This document shows, piece after piece, positions 1-8,790 of a DNA stretch of 64,000 nt; position 1 is the stretch's first letter; every line of letters begins with the position of its first letter. The stretch lies in assembly GCF_002214565.1 (NCBI RefSeq), contig NZ_CP015106.1:1178001-1242000 (forward strand), given 5' to 3'. The translations under genes were made by a program, and so were the position numbers. The stretch is from Thermococcus radiotolerans. Its GTDB lineage: Archaea; Methanobacteriota_B; Thermococci; Thermococcales; Thermococcaceae. The notes below the pieces were generated by a model. The model worked only from the letters and a program-made list of their open reading frames with translations. It did no database searches and was not told where the DNA came from.

Positions 1-2
1 AC

Positions 3-638
3 TGCTTTGACGTGGACACAGATACCAAGAATCCAGCGAAGGTTAGAAAGAATCCCATAGCCTCTGGGGAACTGTCCTTAAAGGCCGGACTGTTGCTGTC
101 GGCTCTGCTCGCAACGGCCGGAACTGGCCTGGCCCTCACAACAAACCTCAAAGCGTTTGCGGTTTATTTAACCATGATTCTCCTCGCCACGGCCTATTCA
201 GCGCCGCCAAGGCTCAAGGCAAGGCCCATAGTGGACGTGCTGTCCCACGGCCTCTTCTTCGGAGGGCTGCCCTTCGTTTACGGGGCAATCGTCGATGGGA
301 ACCTGTCAGAAGTAGAGGTTCTCATGGCAATTGGGATAGCCATCTACTCCTTCGCCCTCGAGCTGAGGAACCACCTGGGGGACTACGAGAGCGACCTCAT
401 GGCGGGGCTGAAGACAACCCCGATAGCCATAGGAAAAGCAAGGAGCGAACTCCTTGTGGAGGTTTTCTCAATCCTGGCCATTGCAACGGTCCTCTACGCC
501 CTCAGACCACATCTGATAGTTGCCTCATCCCTGATGGTGGCGGGGCGCGGGTTAGGTATGAATCCAAGGACTGTCTACCGCATCTTCGACGCGGCGATGG
601 TCGGGGCCGTTTTAGCGGCAGGAGGGACAGTGTTATGA
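3..638 (+). CDS. UbiA-family membrane prenyltransferase, 5'-truncated by the window edge
   Basis: The frame is open from base 3, and the first in-frame GTG (base 12) lies inside the conserved first Asp-rich motif (CFDVDTDTKNP), so the true start is outside the window. UbiA enzymes transfer a polyprenyl chain from its diphosphate to an acceptor in the membrane. The second Asp motif (DYESDL, about visible residue 127) and several hydrophobic helices are present, so both Mg-diphosphate-binding motifs survive. The acceptor cannot be read from the sequence; archaeal lipid or quinone-type acceptors are the usual options. The gene overlaps the next one by 4 bases, opening an operon of membrane/glycan genes. 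A paralogue lies at 49526-50374. Confidence 0.88.
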   Translation, partial: CFDVDTDTKNPAKVRKNPIASGELSLKAGLLLSALLATAGTGLALTTNLKAFAVYLTMILLATAYSAPPRLKARPIVDVLSHGLFFGGLPFVYGAIVDGNLSEVEVLMAIGIAIYSFALELRNHLGDYESDLMAGLKTTPIAIGKARSELLVEVFSILAIATVLYALRPHLIVASSLMVAGRGLGMNPRTVYRIFDAAMVGAVLAAGGTVL

Positions 639-1531
639 AGAAAAGAACCCTCCTTTCAATCCTCGCCTTCCTGTTTTCCGTAGGATACATAGTACGCACA
701 ATCGAAATGGGGGAGCTGAGAGAAGCCCTCTCCACGGCAGACCCGAGGTTTCTTCTCCTTGCCTTCGGGATGGCATTTTCAGCGATACTCGTTTCGACCC
801 TAAGGTGGTACATCGTCCTCGGGAAGCTCCAGAAAACGAGCTTCAGGAAGACCCTCACCGCGATTCTGAGCGGTTTTTATATGATGGCCTTTCTCCCCCC
901 GAGTGTAGGACACGCTGCCAAGGTGAAGCTCGTCGGAGGGGACTACTTCAAGGCCCTCTCGGCCCTCGCCTTCGGAATTTCCCTAGAGGTTCTAATCCTC
1001 GCCGGCATCTCCCTCCTCGTATTTGGCGCAACTACGTGGGGCCTCCTTCTGCTTGGGATTCTCTTCCTGGCCCTCTTCTACGATAAGGGTGCCTACACAC
1101 TCCTCAGTAGAGGGATTGCCATAATCCGACCGCTCAGCCCCAAACTCGCCGAAAGGCTTGAAGACTATCTTGAGAGGACGTATTCAGGGTGGAAACGCTC
1201 CAGAAGGGACCCAACGACCTTTATGCTGTCCCTCCTCCTCTCGGTGCTCGCGGTGCTCCTGCAGGTGGCTGGTATAATCGCCGTTGGAAGGGCCTTCGGG
1301 CTCCCCGTTGAACCCCTTGATGCCTTCAAGGCCTTCATACTCAGCACGCTTTTTGCGAGCATAAGCGGTATTCCATCCGGCATAGGTGCGAACGAGCTCG
1401 GCATAACCCTCGCGCTGGGCTCATCGACAAAGAGCGCCGTGGTGGCGTTTACCTACAAGTTCGTCTACCAGTACGTATGGTCCTTTGTCGGGGCGGTTGA
1501 GTTTTACAGGGCCGTGGGGGGTAGGTCATGA
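635..1531 (+). CDS. flippase-like membrane protein (LPG synthase TM/UPF0104 family)
   Basis: A 298-residue protein made almost wholly of hydrophobic helices (about 7-9 predicted by eye), with the family signatures FLPPSVGHAAKVKL (about residues 85-98) and SGIPSGIGANELG (about 245-257). Relatives include the transmembrane part of lysylphosphatidylglycerol synthase and proteins proposed to move lipid-linked intermediates across membranes; the soluble aminoacyl-transfer domain is absent. It begins inside the stop of the prenyltransferase gene and its own end overlaps the glycosyltransferase start (ATGA), so the three genes are probably translated together. A role in lipid or glycolipid assembly is inferred from this context only. 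Confidence 0.8.
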   Translation: MKKRTLLSILAFLFSVGYIVRTIEMGELREALSTADPRFLLLAFGMAFSAILVSTLRWYIVLGKLQKTSFRKTLTAILSGFYMMAFLPPSVGHAAKVKLVGGDYFKALSALAFGISLEVLILAGISLLVFGATTWGLLLLGILFLALFYDKGAYTLLSRGIAIIRPLSPKLAERLEDYLERTYSGWKRSRRDPTTFMLSLLLSVLAVLLQVAGIIAVGRAFGLPVEPLDAFKAFILSTLFASISGIPSGIGANELGITLALGSSTKSAVVAFTYKFVYQYVWSFVGAVEFYRAVGGRS

Positions 1532-2682
1532 GGATAGCCCTCGTAAGCGACTGGTACTACCCGAAGGTCGGTGGCGTTGCAAGCCATATGCACCACCTAG
1601 CTATGCACCTGAAAAAGAGAGGGCACGAGGTTGCAATCGTGACCAACAATCTCAAAACGGGAAAGGAGGAGGAGCTTGAAGAGCTGGGCATTGAACTGAG
1701 AAAAATTCCAGGAACAGTCAGCCCTATTCTCGGAATAAACCTGACGTATGGCCTTAAATCGAACAGAGAACTCGGGGAGTACCTGAAAGATTTTGACGTG
1801 GTTCATTCCCACCACGCATTCACGCCCCTCGCCCTCAAGGCGGTGAAGGCCGGCAGAAACCTCGGAAAGGCAACCATTCTGACGACGCACAGCATATCAT
1901 TTTCCCATGAATCCCGACTCTGGGAGGCCCTTGGAATAACCATACCCCTGTTCAGCCACTACCTTCGCTACCCTCACCAGATAATAGCCGTCAGTAGGGC
2001 GGCGGAGGCGTTTATAAGGCACTTCACGGACGCTCCTGTAAGGGTCATCCCCAATGGAGTTGATGATGACGTTTTCAGGCCCCTCAGCGAGGGGGAGAAA
2101 GAGCGCCTTAAGGGGGAGCTCGGCATCGAGGGAGAGGTTGTCCTCTACGTGAGCAGGATGTCCCCAAGGAAGGGGCCTCACATTCTCCTCAACGCGTTTC
2201 AGAACCTTTCAAAGGAGATGGACGATGTTACCCTCGTCATGGCGGGTTCTGGAGAGATGCTCCCGTTCCTGAGGGCACAGGCGAAGTTTCTCGGGATAGA
2301 AGACAGGGTTCGCTTCCTAGGATACGTCGATGGGTCCCTCCTCCCCAGGCTCTTCGGAATGGCCGACGTCTTTGTCCTTCCCTCAACCACAGCGGAGGCC
2401 TTTGGAATAGTCATCCTTGAGGCTATGGCCGCAGGGGTCCCTGTGGTCGCCACGGACGTTGGGGGAATCCCTGAGATAATCAGGAACAGCAGGAGCGGGC
2501 TTCTGGTGCCCCCGGGCAATGAACTGGTACTAAAAGAAGCGGTTCAAAGGCTCCTACTGGACAAAGAGCTCGCTACAAACATGGGGAACAACGGCAGAAG
2601 TGCCGTCGAGAAGCACTACTCATGGAAAAAAGTCACCGAGGGAATAGAAAAGGCTTATGAGAACGTTATGCAAAGTGTTTAA
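1528..2682 (+). CDS. glycosyltransferase family 4 (GT-B fold)
   Basis: A 384-residue retaining-type glycosyltransferase. The N-terminal half has the glycine-rich acceptor-side loop PKVGGVASHMHHLA (about residues 12-25); the C-terminal half has RMSPRKGPHILLNAF and the EAFGIVILEAMAAGVPVVATD nucleotide-sugar region, whose two glutamates form the E-x7-E motif. Such enzymes add a sugar from a nucleotide donor to a lipid or glycan acceptor on the cytoplasmic face. It overlaps the flippase-like gene by four bases. The donor and acceptor sugars cannot be read; the operon suggests a lipid-linked product. Confidence 0.88.
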   Translation: MRIALVSDWYYPKVGGVASHMHHLAMHLKKRGHEVAIVTNNLKTGKEEELEELGIELRKIPGTVSPILGINLTYGLKSNRELGEYLKDFDVVHSHHAFTPLALKAVKAGRNLGKATILTTHSISFSHESRLWEALGITIPLFSHYLRYPHQIIAVSRAAEAFIRHFTDAPVRVIPNGVDDDVFRPLSEGEKERLKGELGIEGEVVLYVSRMSPRKGPHILLNAFQNLSKEMDDVTLVMAGSGEMLPFLRAQAKFLGIEDRVRFLGYVDGSLLPRLFGMADVFVLPSTTAEAFGIVILEAMAAGVPVVATDVGGIPEIIRNSRSGLLVPPGNELVLKEAVQRLLLDKELATNMGNNGRSAVEKHYSWKKVTEGIEKAYENVMQSV

Positions 2683-2693
2683 GGGGAAGATTC

Positions 2694-3410
2694 ATGCGGA
2701 TCGAAGAGCTCACCTGGCCCGAGTTCGAGGAACTGAAAAAGCATGTTGATACGGTTATACTCCCCATAGGGAGCGTTGAAGCCCACGGAAGACACCTGCC
2801 TCTGGGAACCGACGTCTTCGCCCCGCTGGAGATAGGAAAGAGGGTTGAAGAGAGGCTCCATGGGCTGGGGGTGGAGGTTCTCATGGCCCCGCCCGTGTGG
2901 TACGGACACACTTTCGTTCTCGATGTGTACCCCGGAACGATAAACGTTGCTTCAGATGCCCTGAAGGCCTACGTACGCGAGATAATGCGCGAGTTCGCCG
3001 CTGAGGGCTTTCGGAGGATAGTCCTCCTCAACGGGCACGGCGGCAACCACTCGCCGCTGGTTCTGGCGGCGGAAGAGGTCGCGGAGGAGTTCCCGGAGGT
3101 CGAAATCTGGCTCATAAACTGGTGGATAGACTTCAGGGAGGACATCCTGAGCATATGCTCCAGCCAGGGGCATGCAGGCCAGGACGAAACGTCCGTGATG
3201 CTCGCCATAAGGCCCGAACTTGTGAAGATGGAGAACGCCCGTGGGGAGAGGAGGAGCTCAAGGGTAAGGGTAATCCGGAAGGACATCGGAAGGGAGCTGT
3301 TTCCGGACGGCGTGAACGACGACCCATCCCTCGCGACGGCCGAGAAGGGCGAGGCAATTTTGAGCGTTGTGAGCGAGAAGATAGCCCGTCTCATAGCGGG
3401 GGAGGGATGA
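2694..3410 (+). CDS. creatininase-family amidohydrolase
   Basis: A 238-residue member of the creatininase/FAPy-deformylase fold. The metal-ligand motifs are all visible: GSVEAHGRHLPLGTD (about residues 24-38), NGHGGNH (about 111-117) and GHAGQDETS (about 158-166). Family members hydrolyse cyclic or formyl amides (creatinine, formamidopyrimidines such as the archaeal riboflavin/F420 intermediate). No residue in the sequence separates these substrates for me, so the reaction is left open. It starts 11 bases after the glycosyltransferase stop and the next gene begins at its stop codon, so it is in the same transcription unit. Confidence 0.85.
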   Translation: MRIEELTWPEFEELKKHVDTVILPIGSVEAHGRHLPLGTDVFAPLEIGKRVEERLHGLGVEVLMAPPVWYGHTFVLDVYPGTINVASDALKAYVREIMREFAAEGFRRIVLLNGHGGNHSPLVLAAEEVAEEFPEVEIWLINWWIDFREDILSICSSQGHAGQDETSVMLAIRPELVKMENARGERRSSRVRVIRKDIGRELFPDGVNDDPSLATAEKGEAILSVVSEKIARLIAGEG

Positions 3411-4051
3411 TGGGACGCGAAGAGGTTCTCGCGGAACTGGACAAGCGCATAAAGCGCCTTGAGGCCGAAGTTGAACTCGCGGAGGAGAGGCTACGCTACC
3501 TGGATGAGATAGGCGCCCCGTCGAGGTACAAAACTTTCCAGAGGAAGGACAACTCTGTCTACTACCTCCTCCTCATGGCCGTTTGGGTGCTCCTCGGCTT
3601 TCTCGCCCTGATGGCCATCAGCCACAGGCTTCCCTACGGCTTCAACTTCCCGCTGCTCCCCTACGTTCTCGTCGTGCTCGTCGTTGTGGTGCTTCCCCTG
3701 GCGTACTACTACCTGAGCCGGCGCGAGGAGCCGAAGACGCCGATGGACGAGCTCGAGGAGAGGGAAAGGCTCGCCAAACTCGTGCTCTCCTTATTCTACA
3801 GGCCGCTGAGGGAGGCCATTGAGAAGGACGACAGGAGGAAGATGGAGGGCCTGGCCGAGGATCTCCTGAACAACCCGATCCTGGCGGAGGCCATCGAGAG
3901 GACCAACGAGGGAGACCCAAAGGTCATGGCCTACGCACTGTACCTCTATGCCACATATCGCCCGGAGCTTGAGGACGAGGTGCGGGAGACCGTGAAGGTA
4001 GTCAACAACAAGCCCATCAAGGCGCTCCTCTCATCGCTGGTCGAGGGCTAA
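3410..4051 (+). CDS. membrane protein of unknown function with N-terminal coiled coil
   Basis: Not a family I recognise. The first 35 residues are charged and heptad-like (LDKRIKRLEAEVELAEERL), followed by two hydrophobic segments (about residues 48-70 and 82-103) and a cytosolic-looking charged C-terminal half rich in Glu and Arg. The open frame extends far upstream within the creatininase gene, but GGAGGG at 3401-3406 points to ATG 3410 (or 3407, which overlaps the upstream stop as ATGA). Translational coupling to the creatininase gene is therefore likely. No catalytic motif is visible. Confidence 0.7.
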   Translation: MGREEVLAELDKRIKRLEAEVELAEERLRYLDEIGAPSRYKTFQRKDNSVYYLLLMAVWVLLGFLALMAISHRLPYGFNFPLLPYVLVVLVVVVLPLAYYYLSRREEPKTPMDELEERERLAKLVLSLFYRPLREAIEKDDRRKMEGLAEDLLNNPILAEAIERTNEGDPKVMAYALYLYATYRPELEDEVRETVKVVNNKPIKALLSSLVEG

Positions 4052-4053
4052 GG

Positions 4054-4060
4054 TTATAAC
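4054..4060 (+). promoter_or_regulatory. TATA box for the gene at 4083
   Basis: TTATAAC centred about 26 bases before GTG 4083. This spacing puts the transcription start at or next to the start codon, so a leaderless mRNA is likely. Confidence 0.5.
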
Positions 4061-4082
4061 CGATGGCGCCCTTCTCCCTCCG

Positions 4083-4904
4083 GTGAGAGGCTTGAGGCTG
4101 GAGGTTCTAAGCAAGGACGATATGAACGCCCTCTCGAGGGAGCTGAGCAGGGCGGGGATTATGAACAGGACCCGGGAAGAGGTGACCCCCGAGATTTCCC
4201 ACTACGTGGTCGTGAAGGGCACCTACGCCGAGCTTGTGGAGAAGGCCGAGGGGATAGGACCCCTCCAGGAGAGTCTGGACGAACTTGAGTTCGCCTTCGA
4301 GGAGATAATATCCGACTGGGAAGTTGGAGCGGGGAAAGCCCTCGATGGCCTGTTCGACGAGTCCGACCTGGGCAGGCTACTCGTGCTCACGGCGCTGATA
4401 GAGAGCGGCGCCGTGGTTGAGGAGGACGGAAAACTGGTGCTCATGGAGAAGCCCGTTCTCGACGGCCTTAGGGTGGAGCTCCGCTTCCCGATAGACGAGA
4501 TCGAGGAGTATCTTGAAGAGCTTGAGAAGCGCTTTGAGACGGGGATGATAACCGAGTACACGATGGAGAAGAGGTACTTCGTCGAGGTAATGGAGGTCGA
4601 CAGGGAACTTGTCGAGGCGGCGCTTGAGATAGCGGAGGAGTACGCGACCGAGGAGAGCATAGTGGAGGCCATGTTCGACGGCATAGCCCGCTCGGTTCTG
4701 GCGGACGTAATCCTGGAGCTGGCGGAGAAGCACAGGAAGAAGAACGACCTCATAGACGCCCTTCTGGAGAGGGAGCCGATAGTCGTTGAGGGAGAGCGCG
4801 AGAGGCTCAACATATACTTCGACGAGGAAGCGATAGAGGACTTCCTCAAGGAGCTTCAAACGCTCGGCTACCTGAAGGTCAAGGGCAACCGGATATGGGT
4901 TTGA
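4083..4904 (+). CDS. conserved acidic protein of unknown function
   Basis: A 273-residue soluble protein, very rich in Glu and predicted to be mainly helical; I do not recognise the family. There is no signal peptide or membrane segment and no Cys/His metal motif. Two halves end in similar patterns (VVEEDGKLVLMEKP at about 118-131 and LGYLKVKGNRIWV at the C-terminus) that look like small winged-helix wings, so a DNA- or protein-binding helical bundle is possible. The GTG start is chosen because the TATA box lies about 26 bases upstream and no ribosome site is needed for a leaderless message. Confidence 0.65.
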   Translation: MRGLRLEVLSKDDMNALSRELSRAGIMNRTREEVTPEISHYVVVKGTYAELVEKAEGIGPLQESLDELEFAFEEIISDWEVGAGKALDGLFDESDLGRLLVLTALIESGAVVEEDGKLVLMEKPVLDGLRVELRFPIDEIEEYLEELEKRFETGMITEYTMEKRYFVEVMEVDRELVEAALEIAEEYATEESIVEAMFDGIARSVLADVILELAEKHRKKNDLIDALLEREPIVVEGERERLNIYFDEEAIEDFLKELQTLGYLKVKGNRIWV

Positions 4905-4977
4905 TTTCCCTTTCCCGCTTTCCCCATCCGTAAAATTTTAAAAGGGCTTTTCTCACCTAACGCCGGAGGTGGTGGCA

Positions 4978-5121
4978 GTGGCGGAGCTGAGGGCGGTTAT
5001 ATTCTACGACCGCGACGGCACCCGCTACTACCGCTGCCCGCGCTGCGGAATGCTCTTCAGGAACTCCAAGGACTACACAAGGCACGTCAACAAGGCGCAC
5101 GGCCATCTCTTCAAGAAGTGA
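4978..5121 (+). CDS. 47-residue C2H2 zinc-finger protein
   Basis: A short gene beginning at GTG 4978, seven bases after GGAGGT (4965-4970), and ending TGA 5119-5121. The product has one classical C2H2 finger: CPRC at residues 20-23, then HVNKAH (His36 and His41) after a YTR helix segment, with a basic C-terminus HGHLFKK. Such tiny zinc-finger proteins are common in Thermococcales and are thought to bind nucleic acid or proteins; the target is unknown. A TATA-like TTTTAAAA lies at about 4936-4943. Two upstream in-frame GTGs (4969, 4972) fit the ribosome site less well. Confidence 0.72.
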   Translation: MAELRAVIFYDRDGTRYYRCPRCGMLFRNSKDYTRHVNKAHGHLFKK

Positions 5122-5197
5122 CCTCTCCTTTTTCTTCGGGATGAGGAGAACGGCCAGGCCTGAAAAAAGTGATGAGCGGTTTCGGGCTTGCCGACCG

Positions 5198-6205
5198 TCA
5201 CTCCCTGAGGATTATCTCCTTCGTGAGCTTGACTATGAAGGTCTTTCCGACTTTCTCCCTTTCGACGAGCTGCTTCTTCTCAAGCTCCTGGATGATCCTG
5301 CTTATCGTCGGCCTAGAGTAGCCAGTGAGCTCCGGCAGTTCCTCCTGCTTGATGACGCCGCCCTTCTCCAGGATGGCCTTGACAACTATGCGCTCCTTTT
5401 CAGTCAGCACCTCGATGGGAACCCTGTTGGCGGCCCAGCGCTTCTTGGCGTAGTAGAGGGAAACCGGAATCGCAACGGCCAGCGAGAGTATCACCGCGGC
5501 TATTATCAGCACCCAGTTGGTTTCCTTTGGCTGCTCCGGGAGCCTTATCTCCAGGTTCTCCTTGACCCAGTAGGTCTGGTAGCCCATGGCCTCTATCTTG
5601 GTCTGGACGTCCTTTGACATGCCGGCACCCATCAGCTCCACGAGCTCGGGATTGAGCTTCTTTATCGCGTTGGCCGTCGAATCGGAGAGCGCATCCTCCT
5701 GGGTGAGGAGGAGGGGGTAGCCGTATATCATCGCCCACCTGGCAGCGGCCAGAGCCGAGCCGTAGTCGCTGGAGCTGGCTACGACGACTATGTCCGCTCC
5801 GTTCGGATAGAAGTGAAGCGCCAGCTTTGCGGCCGTTTCAGTTCTAACCGCGCCGCCTATTCTCTCGACGACGAAGCCCATGTTCAGCAGTTCGTCCTGG
5901 ACTGTGTCGCTGACGGCCTGAGAGTCGCCTATTATGAGCACGTGGTTCCACCCGAACTGGGCGTAGCTCTGGAGCTGGGCTATCGTCCCCGGGTCGAGCT
6001 CCTTCGGGTTAACCGGAAGAATAGGAACGTCGAGCATCTTGGCGTAGGGAAGCGCGACGATGTAGTCAATCATATCGTCGTTCCTAACGATGATTAAATC
6101 GTACTTGGGCTTCTCCCCCTTCGCCCCCTGTGCGGAGGAGAGGGGGACGAGGAAGGACGAAAACACGAGCAGGATGAGCGCCAACGTCAAGGCCCTTTTA
6201 GCCAT
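5198..6205 (-). CDS. membrane-spanning regulator: CW_binding_2-like ectodomain, TM helix, winged helix
   Basis: A 335-residue protein with three parts. A signal peptide (LALILLVFSSFLVPLSSAQG, about residues 7-26) is followed by an alpha/beta ectodomain of about 200 residues resembling cell-wall-binding repeat 2 proteins (VLIIGDSQAVSD, DIVVVASSSDYGSALAA, VELMGAGMS). One membrane helix (about 233-254) leads to a cytosolic MarR-like winged helix (LTEKERIVVKAIL to VEREKVGKTFIVKLT, about 270-330). This is the layout of a one-component transmembrane transcription regulator that could pass a surface signal directly to DNA. It is transcribed alone, with GGTGATGG before ATG. The ligand and target genes are unknown. 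Confidence 0.75.
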   Translation of the reverse strand: MAKRALTLALILLVFSSFLVPLSSAQGAKGEKPKYDLIIVRNDDMIDYIVALPYAKMLDVPILPVNPKELDPGTIAQLQSYAQFGWNHVLIIGDSQAVSDTVQDELLNMGFVVERIGGAVRTETAAKLALHFYPNGADIVVVASSSDYGSALAAARWAMIYGYPLLLTQEDALSDSTANAIKKLNPELVELMGAGMSKDVQTKIEAMGYQTYWVKENLEIRLPEQPKETNWVLIIAAVILSLAVAIPVSLYYAKKRWAANRVPIEVLTEKERIVVKAILEKGGVIKQEELPELTGYSRPTISRIIQELEKKQLVEREKVGKTFIVKLTKEIILRE

Positions 6206-6250
6206 TCCATCACCTGAAAAAAGGGTAGGGAAAGCTCCTTAAAAGGTTTT

Positions 6251-6925
6251 TCAAAGCTCCAGGGTCTCCCCGGGTTTGAGGATTACCACCTCGGCCCTAT
6301 CCCCGACCAGCCTCCTGAACTCCTCGGGGTCGGCTGAAATCGGGGGCCAGGTGTTGTAGTGCATCGGAACGACCTTTCTCGGCCTGAGGAACTCCACGGC
6401 CTTGGCGGCCTCGCGCGGTCCCATCGTGAAGTGACCGCCTATCGGCAGCAGGGCAACGTCTATCGGCCCGTAGAGCTCGGCGAAGAGCTCCATGTCTCTG
6501 AAGACGAAGGTGTCGCCGGCGTGGTATATCTTGACGCCGTCGAGCTCGATTATGTAGCCGCAGGCGCTTCCTATGCTGTACTTGCCGTCGCTGCTGGAGT
6601 GCCAGGCCGGAACCTGGACGATCTTGACCCCATCGACCTCCGTCGGACCGTAGTTCATGCCGATGGTCGTTATGCCGCTCTCGCTCTCAACGAGGTAGTT
6701 GGCTATGTCGTACATGGCAACTATCTTCGCCCCGGTTCTCCTGGCTATCGCGGCAGCGTCGCCCACGTGATCGCCGTGGGCGTGTGTAACGAGTATCAGG
6801 TCCGCCTCAACCTCCTCGGGCTTGGCAGCAGCCACTGGATTGCCTGTCAGGAAGGGGTCTATCAGAATCCTCTTGCTTCCCTCGATCAGAAAGGCAGCGT
6901 GGCCCAGAAACTTCACCCTCACCAT
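6251..6925 (-). CDS. UPF0173 metal-dependent hydrolase (metallo-beta-lactamase fold)
   Basis: A 224-residue beta-lactamase-fold metallohydrolase. The metal motif THAHGDHVGD (about residues 47-56), the further histidine in GHFTMGPREAAKA and the C-terminal PMHYNTWPP match the UPF0173/YtkL-like family, whose physiological substrate is not established. The start ATG 6925 is preceded by GGGGTGATACC. It reads away from the symporter gene at 7186 and shares a 260-base intergenic region with it. Confidence 0.85.
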   Translation of the reverse strand: MVRVKFLGHAAFLIEGSKRILIDPFLTGNPVAAAKPEEVEADLILVTHAHGDHVGDAAAIARRTGAKIVAMYDIANYLVESESGITTIGMNYGPTEVDGVKIVQVPAWHSSSDGKYSIGSACGYIIELDGVKIYHAGDTFVFRDMELFAELYGPIDVALLPIGGHFTMGPREAAKAVEFLRPRKVVPMHYNTWPPISADPEEFRRLVGDRAEVVILKPGETLEL

Positions 6926-7142
6926 GGTATCACCCCGACGGATATAATAACCTGAGCTAACTTAAGTCTTTCGGGTTCATGGAGGGCACAGTTATTGTCA
7001 CCGAACGGTACAGGTACCCCCTCGGTAGTTCAAGTTACGAACGCATTGAAGTACGATATATCACGCAGTAACAGGAGTACAATGTAACAAAATGCACCGT
7101 TGCTGGACATAAAAAGGCAATTCTGTACAAAAAAGGGCAAGG

Positions 7143-7150
7143 TTTATAAA
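7143..7150 (+). promoter_or_regulatory. TATA box of the symporter gene
   Basis: TTTATAAA. A start about 25 bases downstream (near 7172) falls after two apparent ATG codons (7159, 7168), which supports the later GTG at 7186 as the true translation start. Confidence 0.6.
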
Positions 7151-7185
7151 CATGAACAATGTTGAATATGAGCGGTGATTCAATA

Positions 7186-8652
7186 GTGGAGGGCCAGACT
7201 CAAATACTGATCGTTCTGGTTCTGTACCTTTCGTTTTTGATAGGGTTCGGAGTTTATCAGGGAAGAAAGGCAAAGAGCGGCAAGGACTTCGCCATCGCAG
7301 GCAGGCAGCTTCCGGGCTGGATAGCGGCGCTCTCGGAGCGCGCCACCGGTGAGTCGGCGTGGGCACTCCTGGGCCTCCCCGGCTTCGCCTATGCCGCCGG
7401 TCTCTCGGCGATATGGGTCGCGGTTGGATGTGTGGCCGGTATCATCGTGGCGTGGACCGTCTTCGCTGGAAGGCTCAGGAGGGAGGCCGAGAAGTACGAC
7501 GCTACCACATTCATCGACTACATCGCTAGGCGCCATTCCGACGCCGAGAAGTGGATAAGAATCCTCGGCAGCGTTACAGTGGTGTTCTTCTTTTTCTTCT
7601 ACGTCGGTGCCCAGTTCCTCGGCGGCGGAAAGACGCTGAGCACTCTCTTCGGCGTTGATCCAAAGATTGGAATGCTGATAACCGCTGTGATAATCCTGCC
7701 CTACACCGTCCTCGGAGGCCTCAAGAGCGTCGCCTACACCGACACCGTCCAGGCGATAGTCATGATACTCACCCTCACCATAGCGCCAATAGTCGGTCTC
7801 GTCTACATCGCCAACCACCCGGATGTTTTCGCCCACTCGGTCTCCAGCGCCCTAGAGATGTCCGGGCCCGAGTACTCCACGATCCTCGGCGGCCTCGTTG
7901 GCGGCGCGGCGTTCGTCTTCGTCATAGCCGAGTTCTCCTGGTTCTTCGGCTACCTCGGTGGAATGCCCCAGCTCAGCATCAGGTTCATGGCGATCAAGGA
8001 CGAGAAGAACGCTAAACTCGCCAGGAACGTCGGCGTCAGCTGGACCATACTGGCCTACATCGGTGCCCTCCTCATAGGATGGATTGGAATAGCCATCTTC
8101 GGCCCGACCGGCCTCGAGGACCAGGAGGCCGTTATGCCCTCGGTTATGCTGAAGCTGTTCCCGCCCTTCCTCGCGGCGATATTCATAACCGGTGCGATAG
8201 CGGCCATGCTCTCGACGGCTGATTCACTGCTCATACTCTCCGCCACCGAGCTCTCGGAAAACCTGCTCAAGCCCTTCGTCTACAAGGACGACTTCGACCC
8301 GAAGAGGAGCCTCAAGCTCTCGAGAATTACCACCGTCGCCCTGGGAGTCATAGCGCTCGTTACAGCCTACCTCGTCCCGTCAAAGCTCATCTACACCATC
8401 GTCGGCTACACCTGGGCAGGAATAGGCGACACCTTCTCCGTGATAGTCATAATGACGCTGTTCTGGAAGAGGTTCCACGGAAGGGCCGTCCCGCCGACCA
8501 TCGTAACGGGACTGCTGTTCACCATCTTCTGGATCAGCTCGGGGCTTGAGAAGGTCGTCTCGGCAAGGCTCATGACCTTCATCGTGACCGCGGTGGTTGC
8601 GGTGATAGCGACCTACGCCCTGAAACCCAAGGAGGCAGCCGCCACCGCCTGA
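7186..8652 (+). CDS. sodium:solute symporter (SSF family, PutP-like)
   Basis: A 488-residue secondary transporter with about 13 hydrophobic helices. The SSF hallmarks are AGRQLPGWIAALSERATGES (loop after TM1), VVFFFFFYVGAQFLGGGKTL and ITGAIAAMLSTADSLLILSATE (about residues 335-356), the last holding sodium-site serine/threonine residues. It imports a small organic solute, in this family often proline or another amino acid, with Na+. GTG 7186 follows GGTGAT (7174-7179) by six bases and lies downstream of the expected transcription start; starts at 7159 or 7168 would precede it. Monocistronic, with a T-rich end. Confidence 0.88.
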   Translation: MEGQTQILIVLVLYLSFLIGFGVYQGRKAKSGKDFAIAGRQLPGWIAALSERATGESAWALLGLPGFAYAAGLSAIWVAVGCVAGIIVAWTVFAGRLRREAEKYDATTFIDYIARRHSDAEKWIRILGSVTVVFFFFFYVGAQFLGGGKTLSTLFGVDPKIGMLITAVIILPYTVLGGLKSVAYTDTVQAIVMILTLTIAPIVGLVYIANHPDVFAHSVSSALEMSGPEYSTILGGLVGGAAFVFVIAEFSWFFGYLGGMPQLSIRFMAIKDEKNAKLARNVGVSWTILAYIGALLIGWIGIAIFGPTGLEDQEAVMPSVMLKLFPPFLAAIFITGAIAAMLSTADSLLILSATELSENLLKPFVYKDDFDPKRSLKLSRITTVALGVIALVTAYLVPSKLIYTIVGYTWAGIGDTFSVIVIMTLFWKRFHGRAVPPTIVTGLLFTIFWISSGLEKVVSARLMTFIVTAVVAVIATYALKPKEAAATA

Positions 8653-8702
8653 GTTTTGTTTTTTATCCATTGATGTCCTTTTTAGCCCATCAGGGCTTTA
8701 CT
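8653..8702 (+). terminator. T-rich terminator and small hairpin after the symporter
   Basis: The run GTTTTGTTTTTTATCC follows the stop codon directly, and a hairpin AGCCC-ATCA-GGGCT (8684-8697) followed by further T residues lies just behind. T runs are the usual archaeal termination signal; the hairpin may be incidental. Confidence 0.4.
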
Positions 8703-8745
8703 TTTCCCCCTCCATGCTCATATTTGCCTCTCTGTCCTCTTTAGG

Positions 8746-8758
8746 AAAGCTTATATAC
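8746..8758 (+). promoter_or_regulatory. BRE/TATA element of the acd-ior operon
   Basis: AAAGC followed by TTATATAC, about 35 bases before GTG 8791, with GGTGA (8779-8783) as the ribosome site between them. Confidence 0.55.
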
Positions 8759-8790
8759 AATTCCACCGATGCCGTAACGGTGAGCGACAA

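Noticed and set aside
3122-3409. N-terminal extension of the membrane protein at 3410
   Set aside because: It is read within the conserved creatininase gene in another frame; GGAGGG marks the later start.
7159-7185. Upstream ATG starts for the symporter
   Set aside because: They lie before the expected transcription start; GGTGAT is placed for GTG 7186.
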